64,000 bases of DNA, from contig CAWJSX010000001.1 of NCBI GenBank assembly GCA_963845675.1, positions 434,001-498,000 of the forward strand, written 5' to 3'. The stretch comes from CAWJMD01 sp963845675. Lineage in GTDB: Bacteria; Actinomycetota; Actinomycetes; Actinomycetales; CAWJMD01. The translations under genes were made by a program, and so were the position numbers. The notes under the pieces were generated by a model, which saw only the letters and a list, made by a program, of their open reading frames with translations, did not search any database and had not been told where the DNA came from. Shown here in pieces: positions 55,297-64,000 of this stretch. Within the stretch, counting starts at the first letter, position 1. Each line of letters begins with the position of its first letter.

Positions 55297-56963
55297 GCGG
55301 GGCGGCTGCCGAGGATCGAGGTCAGCCGAGGCAGCTGGGCGGCGCGGTCGGTGAGGTGCAGGCGCAGCACGGGACGGCCGTGCTCCGCCAGCACCTGGGC
55401 GTCCCCCGCAGCCTGGGCCGCGATCAGCCGACCGAACGTGAAGGGACGGTCCGGCACCTCGCGGTCCGTGCCCGCGTCGGCCGTCACCTGGAGGTAGACA
55501 CCCTGTGCCGGACCACCCTTGTGGTACTGCCCGGTGGAGTGCAGGAAGCGCGGGCCCCACCCGAAGGTGACCGGCCTCCCGGCGCGGGCGGCCAGGGGGT
55601 CGCGGACGTCGGCGAGAGCGGAGTCGCCCTCCCGGTCGAGGAACGCCATGACCGCCAGGTACCCGTCGGCGGGCAGCGTGGACAGCAGGGACGACAGGGC
55701 CCCCTCGACGGAGTCGACGTCGTCGAGCAGGCCGTCGGTGGCGCGCACCTCGATCCCGTCGTCGACGAACGCCGGGGCCTGCGAGTCGGGCTGCTCGTCG
55801 AGCAGGCCGCGTGCTGCCGTCTTGGCGCTCTCGACGTCCGGCTGGTCGAACGGGTTGATGCCGAGGACGCGCCCGGCCACCGCCACCGCGGTCTCCCAGA
55901 GCACGAACTGCGCCCCGAGCGGGCCGCTGACGCGGATCTCGTGGTCGCCGGTGTCCGGTCCGTCGGCGTCCGCGACGAGGCGGGCCACCAGGACGTCGTC
56001 GGCCGGTTCGCGGAGCTCGGGCGACTGGGTGCTCCCGACCACGACCGGGAGGACCCCGGTTCCGAGCTTGCCGGTCGACTCGGCGATCAGCTGCTCCGCC
56101 CAGTCGCCGAAACCGACCAGACCCGAACCGTCGTCGACGATCACGAGCTTGTCGCGGCGGGGGTCGGTGCCCGCCATGGCGGCGCCCAGCACGAGACCCG
56201 CGTTGCCGGCGTCGTCCACGGCCAGCTGGTCTGCCACCGCAGTCGCCGAGTGCAGCAGCCGCTCGATGTCGGCCCCGGCGAGGCCGGAGGGCACCAGCCC
56301 GAAGGCCGTGAGGGCGGAGTAGCGGCCGCCGACGTCGGGGTTCGCCGTGAACACCCGGTACCCGGCGTCGCGCGCCTCCGCCTCCAGGGGCGATCCAGGG
56401 TCCGTGACCACGACCACCCTCGTGGCGGGGTCGATGCCCGCTGCCGTGAAGGCCGCCTCGAACGTCCTCCGCTGGCTGTCCGTCTCGACCGTCGACCCGG
56501 ACTTGCTCGACACCACGACGGCGGTGCGGGACAGATCGTCGGGGGTGCCCACGGCGCTGGTGACCTGGCTGGGGTCCGTACCGTCCAGCACCACGAGGGG
56601 CACGCCTGCGGTGCCGCAGATGACCTCGGGTGCCAGGGAGGAGCCGCCCATGCCGCAGAGCACGATCCTGTCGACGCCCTGCGCGCTGAGCTCGTCACGG
56701 AGCCTCAGGACGTCGCCGACGACGTGCTGCGACTCGTGCGCGGCGTGCACCCAGCCGAGGCGCTTCGACGCCTCGTCGACGGCGTCGGGGCCCCACAGGT
56801 CGGCGTCCGTTGAGGCCAGACGACTGGCCACGCGGTCGTCGACGAGGGTGCCGGTCAGGCGGCGGACCGCGTCGCCGGCCGCGCCACTCGCGCCGACCGC
56901 GAGCACGACGGGAGGTCCGGTGCTGGCCGCCACCTCGTCGGCGCCCCCGGGCTCCGAGCTCAC
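55293..56963 (-). CDS. pgi: glucose-6-phosphate isomerase (actinobacterial type)
   Basis: Interconverts glucose 6-phosphate and fructose 6-phosphate. The 556-residue protein carries phosphosugar-binding SIS-type motifs: VLCGMGGSSLAPEVICG and VVVSSKSGSTVETDSQRR. It ends with the conserved FTFGWGP-like VTFGWGPRFLHSTGQYHKGG and the family lysine region. Start GTG 56963 lies in the tal stop (GTGA). In some relatives transaldolase and this isomerase are one fused polypeptide; here they are separate but tightly coupled. Confidence 0.94.
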   Translation of the reverse strand: MSSEPGGADEVAASTGPPVVLAVGASGAAGDAVRRLTGTLVDDRVASRLASTDADLWGPDAVDEASKRLGWVHAAHESQHVVGDVLRLRDELSAQGVDRIVLCGMGGSSLAPEVICGTAGVPLVVLDGTDPSQVTSAVGTPDDLSRTAVVVSSKSGSTVETDSQRRTFEAAFTAAGIDPATRVVVVTDPGSPLEAEARDAGYRVFTANPDVGGRYSALTAFGLVPSGLAGADIERLLHSATAVADQLAVDDAGNAGLVLGAAMAGTDPRRDKLVIVDDGSGLVGFGDWAEQLIAESTGKLGTGVLPVVVGSTQSPELREPADDVLVARLVADADGPDTGDHEIRVSGPLGAQFVLWETAVAVAGRVLGINPFDQPDVESAKTAARGLLDEQPDSQAPAFVDDGIEVRATDGLLDDVDSVEGALSSLLSTLPADGYLAVMAFLDREGDSALADVRDPLAARAGRPVTFGWGPRFLHSTGQYHKGGPAQGVYLQVTADAGTDREVPDRPFTFGRLIAAQAAGDAQVLAEHGRPVLRLHLTDRAAQLPRLTSILGSRPA

Positions 56964-58114
56964 TGGTTGGCCTCCTCGTCGGAGTCCGCGGTGGCGAGGC
57001 GGGCGAGCTCGTCCGAGACGGTGCGGCCGAGCTCGGCCCACGACGCGTCGAACTTCTCGACGCCCTCACGTTCGAGCAGGTCGGTGACCTCGTTGTAGGA
57101 GATGCCGAGCCGCTCGAGGGCGTCGAGCACCTCGTCGGCCTGCTCGTGGGCGTCGGTGACGGTGTCGCCGGTGATCTCGGCCTGCTCCTGGGCGAGGTCG
57201 AGGGTCTTGTGCGGCATCGTGTTCACCACGCCCGGTGCGACGAGCTGGTCCACGTAGAGCGTGGGGGAGTACTCGGGGTTCTTCACCCCGGTGGAGGCCC
57301 AGAGCGGGCGCTGGGGGTGGGCGCCGTCGTCCGCCAGCACCTTCCAGCGCGGGGTCGCGAAGACCTCGGTCCACGCGTGGTAGGCGAGGCGGGCGTTCGC
57401 GATGCCGGCCTTGCCTCGGAGCTCGAGCGCCTCGGGCGTGCCGATCTCCTCGAGCCGCTTGTCCACCTCGCTGTCCACGCGGGAGACGAAGAAGCTCGCG
57501 ACGGACTCGATGTCCGACAGGTCGCGCCCGTGCTCGCGCGCCTGCTCCAGGCCGACCAGGAACGCCTGCATCACCGAGCGGTACCTGTCGAGGCTGAAGA
57601 TCAGCGTCACGTTCACGCTGATCCCCTCGGCCAGGACGAGGCTGATCGCGGGCAGTCCCTCGACGGTCGCCGGGATCTTGATGAACAGGTTCGGCCGGTC
57701 GACCGCCTGCCAGAGCCGCTTCGCCATCTCCACCGTCCGGCCGGTGTCGCGGGCCAGGCCGGGGTCGACCTCGATCGACACGCGACCGTCCACGCCGTCG
57801 GTCGCGTCGTAGACCGGACGCAACACGTCGCACGCGCGCCGGACGTCCTCGGTCGTGATCTCGAAGACGGCCTCGCCGACGGTGACGCCGCGCTCCGCGA
57901 GCGAGCGCACCTGGTCGTCGTACCGCTCACCCTTGGCCAGGGCGGAGGCGAAGATCGTGGGGTTGGTGGTGATGCCGACCACGTGCTGCTCGTCCACCAC
58001 CTCCTGCAGTCCGCCGCTCTCGATCAGCTCGCGGGACAGGTCGTCCAGCCAGATCGACACCCCCTGGGCGCTGAGGTCGGCGAGGCGGTCGCTGGACTCG
58101 GTCTGTGCTGACAT
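56960..58114 (-). CDS. tal: transaldolase
   Basis: Transfers dihydroxyacetone units in the non-oxidative pentose phosphate pathway. The 384-residue protein starts at ATG 58114 with ribosome site GAGGAG. The motif GITTNPTIFASALAKG and the Schiff-base lysine in NLFIKIPATVEGLPAIS are diagnostic, and SVNVTLIFSLDRYRSVMQAF is conserved. It follows tkt after 60 bp and overlaps pgi. Confidence 0.97.
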   Translation of the reverse strand: MSAQTESSDRLADLSAQGVSIWLDDLSRELIESGGLQEVVDEQHVVGITTNPTIFASALAKGERYDDQVRSLAERGVTVGEAVFEITTEDVRRACDVLRPVYDATDGVDGRVSIEVDPGLARDTGRTVEMAKRLWQAVDRPNLFIKIPATVEGLPAISLVLAEGISVNVTLIFSLDRYRSVMQAFLVGLEQAREHGRDLSDIESVASFFVSRVDSEVDKRLEEIGTPEALELRGKAGIANARLAYHAWTEVFATPRWKVLADDGAHPQRPLWASTGVKNPEYSPTLYVDQLVAPGVVNTMPHKTLDLAQEQAEITGDTVTDAHEQADEVLDALERLGISYNEVTDLLEREGVEKFDASWAELGRTVSDELARLATADSDEEANQ

Positions 58115-58174
58115 CGGGGCTCCTCGGTGAAGGGTCGACGGTGTGGCCGGCCTGATGTGGTGCGTCCCTGCTCT

Positions 58175-60361
58175 TCAGTGCTGCTGGTCGCCCGTGCCGC
58201 CGCCACCGGGGGTGGACGACGGACCTCCCGGGCGGGTCTGGCCCGAGCGGGCGTCGGCCAGCGAGTCCCGGGCCGCGGCCTCGACCGCGTCGGCGGTGAT
58301 CCCGAACTCCGCGAAGAGGCGCTTGTAGTCGGCCGAGGCTCCGAAGTGCTCCAGGCTGACCGTGCGACCTGCGTCGCCGACCAGCTCGCGCCAGCCCTGT
58401 GCCACACCGGCCTCCACGCTGACCCGCGCGCGGACGGTCGGCGGCAGCACCTCGTCGCGGTAGGCGGCGTCCTGCGCGTCGAACCACTCGCGGCACGGGA
58501 GCGAGACCACGCGCGTCGCGATGCCGTCGGCCTGCAGCGACTCCCGCGCCTCCAGGGCCAGCTGGACCTCCGACCCGGTGGCGAGCAGGAGCACCTCGGG
58601 CGTGCCGCCGGTGGCCTCCGCCAGCACGTAGCCGCCGCGGGCGACGCCGTCGGCGGCGGCCAGCGCATCGCCGTCGGCCGGTCCGTCACCGCGCTCGAGC
58701 ACCGGGAGGTTCTGACGCGTGAGGGCCAGACCCGCCGGCCGGTCGGTGTTCTCGAGGATGGTGCGCCAGGCCCACACCGTCTCGGTCGCGTCCGCGGGAC
58801 GGACGACGTCGAGCCCCGGGATCGCGCGAAGTGCCGCGAGCTGCTCGACCGGCTGGTGGGTGGGGCCGTCCTCGCCCAGGCCGATGGAGTCGTGCGTCCA
58901 CACGAAGATGGACGGCAGCTCCATCAGGGCCGCAAGGCGGACGGCGGGACGCATGTAGTCGCTGAAGATGAGGAACGTGCCGCCGTAGGCGCGGGTGCCG
59001 CCGTGCAGGTGGATGCCGTTGAGGATGGCGCCCATCGCGTGCTCGCGGATGCCGAAGTGCAGCGTGCGCCCGTACGGCCCGCCGGGGAACTGCTTGGTGG
59101 CGAACTCGGCGGGGACGAAGGACGGCTCGCCCTCCATCGTCGTGTTGTTGCTCTCGGCCAGGTCGGCGGAGCCGCCCCACAGCTCGGGCAGCACGTCGGC
59201 GAGGGCGCCGAGGACCGCCCCTGACGCCTTGCGCGTGGCCATCTCGGTGCCGCCCTCGAAGGTCGGCAGGACGTCGGTCCAGCCGTCGGGGAGGGTCCGG
59301 GTGCTGAGGCGGTCGAGCAGCGCGGCCCGGTCGGGGTGGTCCGAGCGCCACGCCTCGTACGTCGTGTCCCACGCGCGACGGGCCGTCGCCCCGCGTTCCA
59401 CGACCTCGCGGGCGTGGGCGAGCACCTCGTCGGTCACCTCGAACGTCTGGTCGGGGTCGAAGCCGAGCTCGCGCTTGACCGCCGCTACCTCCTCGGCCCC
59501 CAGGGCGGACCCGTGGATCTTGCCGGTGTTCTGCAGGGTGGGGGCGGGCCAGCCGATGATGGTGCGCAGCGCGATGAACGACGGCCTGCCCGTCTCGGCC
59601 TTCGCTGCGGCGAAGGCGTCGGCGAGGGCCTGGACGTTCTCGTGGTAGCCGCCGCCGGCCGACGTCCAGTCAACCCGCTGGGTGTGCCAGCCGTAGGCGT
59701 CGTAGCGGGCGACCGTGTCCTCGCTCAGGGCGATCGCCGTGTCGTCCTCGATCGAGATGTTGTTGTCGTCGTACAGGACGACGAGGTTGCCGAGCTGCTG
59801 GTGGCCCGCGAGCGAGCTCGCCTCGGAGGTCAAGCCCTCCTCGATGTCGCCGTCGGAGGCGAACACCCAGATGGTGTGGTCGAAGGGGCTCTCGCCGGGT
59901 GCGGCGTCGGGGTCGAGCAGCCCGCGCTCACGGCGCGCGGCCATCGCCATGCCGACGGCGTTCGCGAGGCCCTGCCCGAGTGGACCTGTCGTCACCTCGA
60001 CGCCGGGGGTGTGCTTGTACTCGGGGTGCCCCGGGGTCTGGGATCCCCACGTCCGCAGCGACTTCAGGTCGTCGAGGGTCATCCCGTACCCGGCCAGGTA
60101 CAGCTGGATGTACAGGGTCAGGCTCGTGTGGCCGCACGACAGCACGAAACGGTCGCGTCCGAGCCACGTCGGGTCGGACGGGTCGTGCGTCAGCATCCGC
60201 TGGAAGAGCAGGTACGCCGCGGGGGCGAGACTCATCGCGGTCCCCGGGTGGCCGTTGCCGACCTTCTGCACCGCGTCAGCGGCCAGTACGCGCACGGTGT
60301 CGACGGCGCGGTCGTCCAGGTCGGTCCAGGTCAGGGCGGTGGTGGTGTCGTCAGGGCTCAC
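58175..60361 (-). CDS. tkt: transketolase
   Basis: A thiamine-diphosphate enzyme moving two-carbon units. The 728-residue protein shows substrate-site VQKVGNGHPGTAMSLAPAAY, the cofactor/metal motif VFASDGDIEEGLTSEASSLA with DDNNIS, and the pyrimidine-domain TLHFGIREHAMGAILNGIHL with the catalytic Glu. The extreme C-terminus is Gly/Pro/Ser-rich. Start GTG 60361, seven nt from TAGGCT, appears leaderless. It is the first gene of the pentose phosphate operon. Confidence 0.97.
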   Translation of the reverse strand: MSPDDTTTALTWTDLDDRAVDTVRVLAADAVQKVGNGHPGTAMSLAPAAYLLFQRMLTHDPSDPTWLGRDRFVLSCGHTSLTLYIQLYLAGYGMTLDDLKSLRTWGSQTPGHPEYKHTPGVEVTTGPLGQGLANAVGMAMAARRERGLLDPDAAPGESPFDHTIWVFASDGDIEEGLTSEASSLAGHQQLGNLVVLYDDNNISIEDDTAIALSEDTVARYDAYGWHTQRVDWTSAGGGYHENVQALADAFAAAKAETGRPSFIALRTIIGWPAPTLQNTGKIHGSALGAEEVAAVKRELGFDPDQTFEVTDEVLAHAREVVERGATARRAWDTTYEAWRSDHPDRAALLDRLSTRTLPDGWTDVLPTFEGGTEMATRKASGAVLGALADVLPELWGGSADLAESNNTTMEGEPSFVPAEFATKQFPGGPYGRTLHFGIREHAMGAILNGIHLHGGTRAYGGTFLIFSDYMRPAVRLAALMELPSIFVWTHDSIGLGEDGPTHQPVEQLAALRAIPGLDVVRPADATETVWAWRTILENTDRPAGLALTRQNLPVLERGDGPADGDALAAADGVARGGYVLAEATGGTPEVLLLATGSEVQLALEARESLQADGIATRVVSLPCREWFDAQDAAYRDEVLPPTVRARVSVEAGVAQGWRELVGDAGRTVSLEHFGASADYKRLFAEFGITADAVEAAARDSLADARSGQTRPGGPSSTPGGGGTGDQQH

Positions 60362-60368
60362 GCGACCG

Positions 60369-60374
60369 AGCCTA
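60369..60374 (-). promoter_or_regulatory. -10 element of the pentose phosphate operon
   Basis: TAGGCT on the minus strand ends 7 nt before the tkt GTG, the leaderless arrangement. The divergent TAGCAT at 60436-60441 is a possible -10 for ctaB on the plus strand, 79 nt before its start. Confidence 0.5.
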
Positions 60375-60520
60375 GTCCGATCTGTGCAGTCCGCGCCCCG
60401 GCCGGGGTGGCCCTCGGAGGCCCCTCGCCGCGGGCTAGCATGGGGCTCGCCCGGAGCCCCGTCCGACGGTCCAGACGACCGCGTGCGCGTGGCTCGCACC
60501 CACGGATCCGACGAGGCCGC

Positions 60521-61462
60521 GTGACGTCCCTGCACCACACCACCAGCGCGGCCCCCGCTGCTGCCGGTCCGGTGAGCCGGCGCGACCGCGTGGCCGGGTT
60601 CGTCGCCCTCACCAAGCCGCGCATCATCGAGCTGCTGCTGGTGACCACGGTGCCCACGATGCTGCTGGCGCAGCGTGGGTTCCCGCCGCTGTGGCTGGTC
60701 CTGGCCACCCTCGTCGGCGGCACGCTGGCGGCCGGCTCCGCCAACACCCTCAACATGTACGTCGACCGCGACATCGACGCGGTCATGCACCGCACGCGGA
60801 ACCGGCCCCTGGTCACCGGGACGGTGACCACCACCGAGGCGCTGCTCTTCGGCATCGCGCTCGGGATCGCGTCCGTGGTCTGGCTGGGCGTCCTGGTCAA
60901 CTGGCTGTCGGCGGTGCTCGCGCTCGGCGCGATCCTGTTCTACGTCTTCGTCTACACGCTCGGCCTGAAGCGGCGCACGCCGCAGAACATCGTCTGGGGC
61001 GGTGCGGCGGGCTGCATGCCCGTGCTGATCGGCTGGTCCGCCGTCACCGGGTCGCTGTCGTGGGCCGCACTGGTGCTGTTCGGCGTCATCTTCCTCTGGA
61101 CGCCGCCCCACTACTGGCCGCTGTCGATGCGCTACCGCGAGGACTACGCCTCGGTGGACGTGCCGATGCTGGGTGCGGTCGAGCGGCCGGCGGTCGTCGC
61201 GCGTCGCATCGTCCGCTACTCCTGGGCGATGGTGGCGTGCTCGCTGCTGCTGGTGCCCGTCGCACCGACCGGTCCGCTGTACGCGGTCGCCGCGGTACTG
61301 CTCGGCGCGTGGTTCCTCGTCGAGGCGTACATCCTGCGGCGTCGCTCGGCCCGTGCCGAGCCGGGCGGCCAGGTGGGCGCGATGCGCGTCTTCCACGTGT
61401 CGATCACGTACCTGACGCTGCTGTTCGTCGCCGTGGGGCTGGACCCGTTCGTCAGGTTCTGA
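60521..61462 (+). CDS. ctaB: protoheme IX farnesyltransferase (heme O synthase)
   Basis: Adds a farnesyl group to heme B to make heme O for cytochrome oxidase. The 313-residue protein is a UbiA-type prenyltransferase with about nine helices. The first aspartate motif is NMYVDRDIDAVMHRTRNRPL; the second region is LKRRTPQNIVWGGAAGCMPV and WTPPHYWPLSMRYREDYASV. Start GTG 60521. It is divergent from tkt, as in other actinobacteria, and its last 11 bp overlap the convergent LuxR gene. Confidence 0.97.
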   Translation: MTSLHHTTSAAPAAAGPVSRRDRVAGFVALTKPRIIELLLVTTVPTMLLAQRGFPPLWLVLATLVGGTLAAGSANTLNMYVDRDIDAVMHRTRNRPLVTGTVTTTEALLFGIALGIASVVWLGVLVNWLSAVLALGAILFYVFVYTLGLKRRTPQNIVWGGAAGCMPVLIGWSAVTGSLSWAALVLFGVIFLWTPPHYWPLSMRYREDYASVDVPMLGAVERPAVVARRIVRYSWAMVACSLLLVPVAPTGPLYAVAAVLLGAWFLVEAYILRRRSARAEPGGQVGAMRVFHVSITYLTLLFVAVGLDPFVRF

Positions 61463-64000
61463 CCGTCGCCGGGTCGCTGTCCGCCGCGCCGCCGGGTCCG
61501 CGACCCAGCGCCTCCGCCAGCTCGGCGCGGGAGCCGACCTGCAGCTTCGTGTAGATGTGGCGCAGGTGGTACTCGATCGTCTTCGGGCTGAGGAAGAGGG
61601 CCGCGGCCGCCTGCCGGGTCGTGCGCCCGCTCGCCAGGATCTGGGAGATCTGCCGCTCCTGAGGGGTCAGGTCGTCCACCGTGCTGGGTTCGCGCCGACG
61701 GGCGGTCTCGCCGGTCGCGTCCAGCTCGGCGGCGGCCATCTGGGCCCACGGCGCGGCCCCGAGGGAGTCGAAGGTGGCCAGGGCGGCCCGCAGGGGCGGA
61801 CGGGCGTCCGTCCGCCGTCGGGCCCGGCGCAGCCGCCCGCCGTAGGCGAGCTCGGTGCGGGCCTGCTCGAACGGGTCGAGGGCCAGCGCGTGGTGGGCCA
61901 GGGCCTTGGCGAAGTGGTGGTCCAGCTCGTCGTCCGAACCGACGATGCCGTCAGCCCGGGATGCTCGGGCGAGGGCCCACGGCCGCCCCTTCGCCCGAGC
62001 CCTGGCGCCGAACCTGGCCGCAACCTGCTCGGCCTCCTCGCTCCGTCCCGTGCGCATCATGGTCTCGACCATCTCGGGCCCGGGTGAGAGGTCCACGTCG
62101 AGGAAGCCGATCTCGTCGAGCAGGGAGTCGAGCCTGTGCAGGGTGATCAGCGCGGCCTCGGCGTCCCCGCGGCCCAGCTCGAGGTCGGCCAGGGCGAACA
62201 CGGACCACGCCGTGAACGTGTGCAGCTCCCGCTCGGCGCAGATGTCCAGCGCCTCGGCGGCCGCGGCCCGGCAGCGCGTCCTCGCGGCCCTGGCGGGCGT
62301 TCAGCCAGGCCAGACCCGCGAGCGAGGCCGCCAGGTCCGCCGCCTGGCCGGTCTCGCGTGCCAGGCGGATGGACTCGACGTACCCCGCCTCGGCGTCCGC
62401 CCACCGCTCCGTGGTCGCGTCGTAGCGGGCCACGAAGAACAGCAGCAGCGGCAGCGAGCCGAGCGCCGCCCGCCCACGGGAGTCGTGGACCGCCTGCTGC
62501 ACCAGGTCGACCCCGACCCCCTGCTCGCGCAGGAAGAGCGGGCCGGGCATCAGCCAACCAACCTGCGACGGCTCGACGGTGGGGGCGTCTGGTGCCCCGA
62601 AGAGGTCCGTGGCCCGGCGGATCCAGTCGGTGCCACCCTCGCCGGCGATCACGCGGGCGACGCCGGTCGCCATCGTCCCGACCAGGCGGGCGCGTGCGCC
62701 CGTCGACCGCCCGAGGAGCCGCTCCAGCGACTCCGCGACCGTCATCGCGCCGGCGGTGTCGCCGAGGAAGAAGCAGGCGAGGACGACGTCGGCCAGGAGG
62801 AGCACCGCCCGGTCGACGTCCACCGGCGCCGCCGCGTCCGCTGCGCCGACGAGCACGTCCCGGGCGTGCCGGAGCGATCCGGTGCGGGCGGCGACCCGCC
62901 CCTTGACCTCCTCGACGTCGACCGCCGCCGCGCCGTCGACGTACGCCGGGTCGACCTGCTCGACGAGCGTGCCGGCCCGATCCGGCCGGCCCGCGAGCAG
63001 CGCGCTACGGCCAGCCGCCAGAAGGCGCCGCACGCGGTCGGTCGGGTCGGCTGAGAGTGCGGCGGCTCGCTCGTAGGCTCCGGCTGCCGCGTCGTGAGCG
63101 GCCCTGGCCGCCGCCCGGGCCGCGGCGTCCTCGCAGGCACGCGCCGCGGCCTCGTCGGGCCCGAGCGCGGCGTGGAAGAGGTGCCAGGCCCTCTGCTCCG
63201 GTGCCTCGTCGGGAAGCACAGCCGCCAGCGCGGCGTGCGCCGCGCGGCGGTCCGGCGCGCTGGCGCCCGAGTACACGGCGGCCCGGACCAGAGGGTGCCG
63301 GAAGACGACGCGCTCGGGAGTGAGCAGCACGAGCCCGGCCCGCTCCGCGTCAGCGACCGCCCCGAGGTCGGACGAGAGTCGCTGGGCTGCCGCACCGACG
63401 ACCCCCAGGTCGCCGTCCGACGCCGCCGCGAGAAGCGTCACGGTCGCTGCCGCGGGGTCAAGGGAGCGAGCGCGTTGGGCGAACGCCTCGACGAGCGCCT
63501 CGGGAACCGGTAGCGGCGCGTGCACGGGTTCGTTGTCGATCCCGTCCACGTCACCGGCCAGCTCGAGCAGAGCCAGGGGGTTGCCGCCGGTTGACCGGAA
63601 CAGCCGGTCCATCAGGTCGGTCGGGACGGGCCGGCCCGAACGCTGCGTCACCAGCCGCTCCGTCGCCGCGCGGTCGAGTCCGCCGACGACCAGCGCCGGC
63701 AGCCCCGCCTCGGTGAGCGCACCGCCCTGGTCGGCCCTCACCGTCGCCAGGACGGCCACGGGGTCGGCCGTCAGCCGGCGCGCCGCGAACGCGACCGCCT
63801 CGGCAGAGGGCGCGTCGAGCAGGTGGGCGTCGTCGACGAGGACGAGGACAGGCTGCTCCTCGGCGAAGCGGCTGAGCAGGCTCAGGGTCGCCGCACCGAC
63901 GGCGAAACGCTCGACCCCGGCGCCCGGGCGCAGGGCCAGCGCGGTCGCCAGGGCGTCGGCCTGCGGGCCGGGGAGGTCGTCCAGGAGGTGGAGCGCCGGG
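61452..64000 (-). CDS. large LuxR-family (LAL) ATPase regulator, N-terminus beyond window, one frameshift
   Basis: The visible ~850 residues start inside the ATPase: QPVLVLVDDAHLLDAPSAEA is the Walker B strand, so the P-loop lies beyond base 64000. A helical TPR-like middle follows (YERAAALSADPTDRVRRLLA). The C-terminus is a LuxR helix-turn-helix, DDLTPQERQISQILASGRTT with FLSPKTIEYHLRHIYTKLQV. An extra base near 62290 splits the frame between REDA and RAAAAEALDICAE. Such LAL proteins are ligand-responsive activators; the target is unknown. The gene ends 11 bp into ctaB from the opposite side. Confidence 0.85.

Noticed and set aside
56960..58114. Transaldolase-isomerase fusion
   Set aside because: The two frames differ and are separated by a stop codon in a GTGA overlap; separate genes with translational coupling fit the sequence.
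1..64000. tRNA, rRNA, insertion sequence or integrase genes
   Set aside because: I looked for tRNA-like ends, rRNA blocks and transposase motifs and saw none; a tRNA scan would settle the tRNA point.

Overview
The window is about 73% GC DNA from an actinobacterium, most likely a Micrococcales member (Cellulomonas-like). The evidence is the gene content and order: rpsA/coaE/uvrB/uvrA, then uvrC-rapZ-yvcK-whiA-gap-pgk-tpiA-secG-rbpA, then pgl-opcA-zwf-pgi-tal-tkt with divergent ctaB, plus actinobacterial hallmarks (RbpA, WhiA, OpcA, a mycothiol-dependent-type enzyme). No rRNA, tRNA, CRISPR array, transposase or integrase was seen.

Layout. 1-3716: a partial small membrane protein, a secreted/membrane heptad-repeat protein and a methyltransferase. 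3783-5507: rpsA with a clear promoter and a 21-bp-stem terminator. 5545-24564 is an accessory block inserted between rpsA and coaE, which are neighbours in many actinobacteria. It holds (i) a reverse-strand surface module: a SARP/AfsR-type regulator, a SipW-type secreted protein and a ~1,630-aa secreted protein with ten tandem Ig-like repeats; and (ii) a forward operon of six tandem paralogous polytopic membrane proteins, each overlapping the next by 4 nt, followed by a GAF-PP2C phosphatase fused to an RsbW-like kinase domain, two STAS anti-anti-sigma proteins and an unrecognised protein. I read the operon as a multi-sensor partner-switching system and consider it the most interesting feature here.

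24591-41959: coaE-grpB fusion, a TPR-LuxR regulator, a methyltransferase, uvrB, small metabolic genes, uvrA, HAD and Rieske proteins, a VOC-cupin protein, a DNA methylase-like gene and uvrC. uvrA and uvrB have textbook RecA-independent (PafBC-type) DNA-damage promoters and uvrC has a degenerate one. 42036-49093: rapZ-yvcK-whiA, the glycolytic gap-pgk-tpiA run, secG and rbpA. 49100-51848: a small accessory cassette (DUF4287, LuxR regulator, cupin, DUF1304); its LuxR-cupin-DUF1304 part is bracketed by two arrays of a palindromic repeat. 51867-60361: the pentose-phosphate operon on the minus strand, every gene from tal to pgl overlapping the next by 4 nt. 60521-64000: ctaB and the C-terminal part of a large LuxR-family regulator.

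A caution for all users: about 35-40 single-base indels, nearly all insertions in G/C runs, interrupt otherwise perfectly conserved genes (uvrC, whiA, yvcK, rapZ, tpiA, def and others). I interpret them as sequence errors and annotate the genes at full extent.
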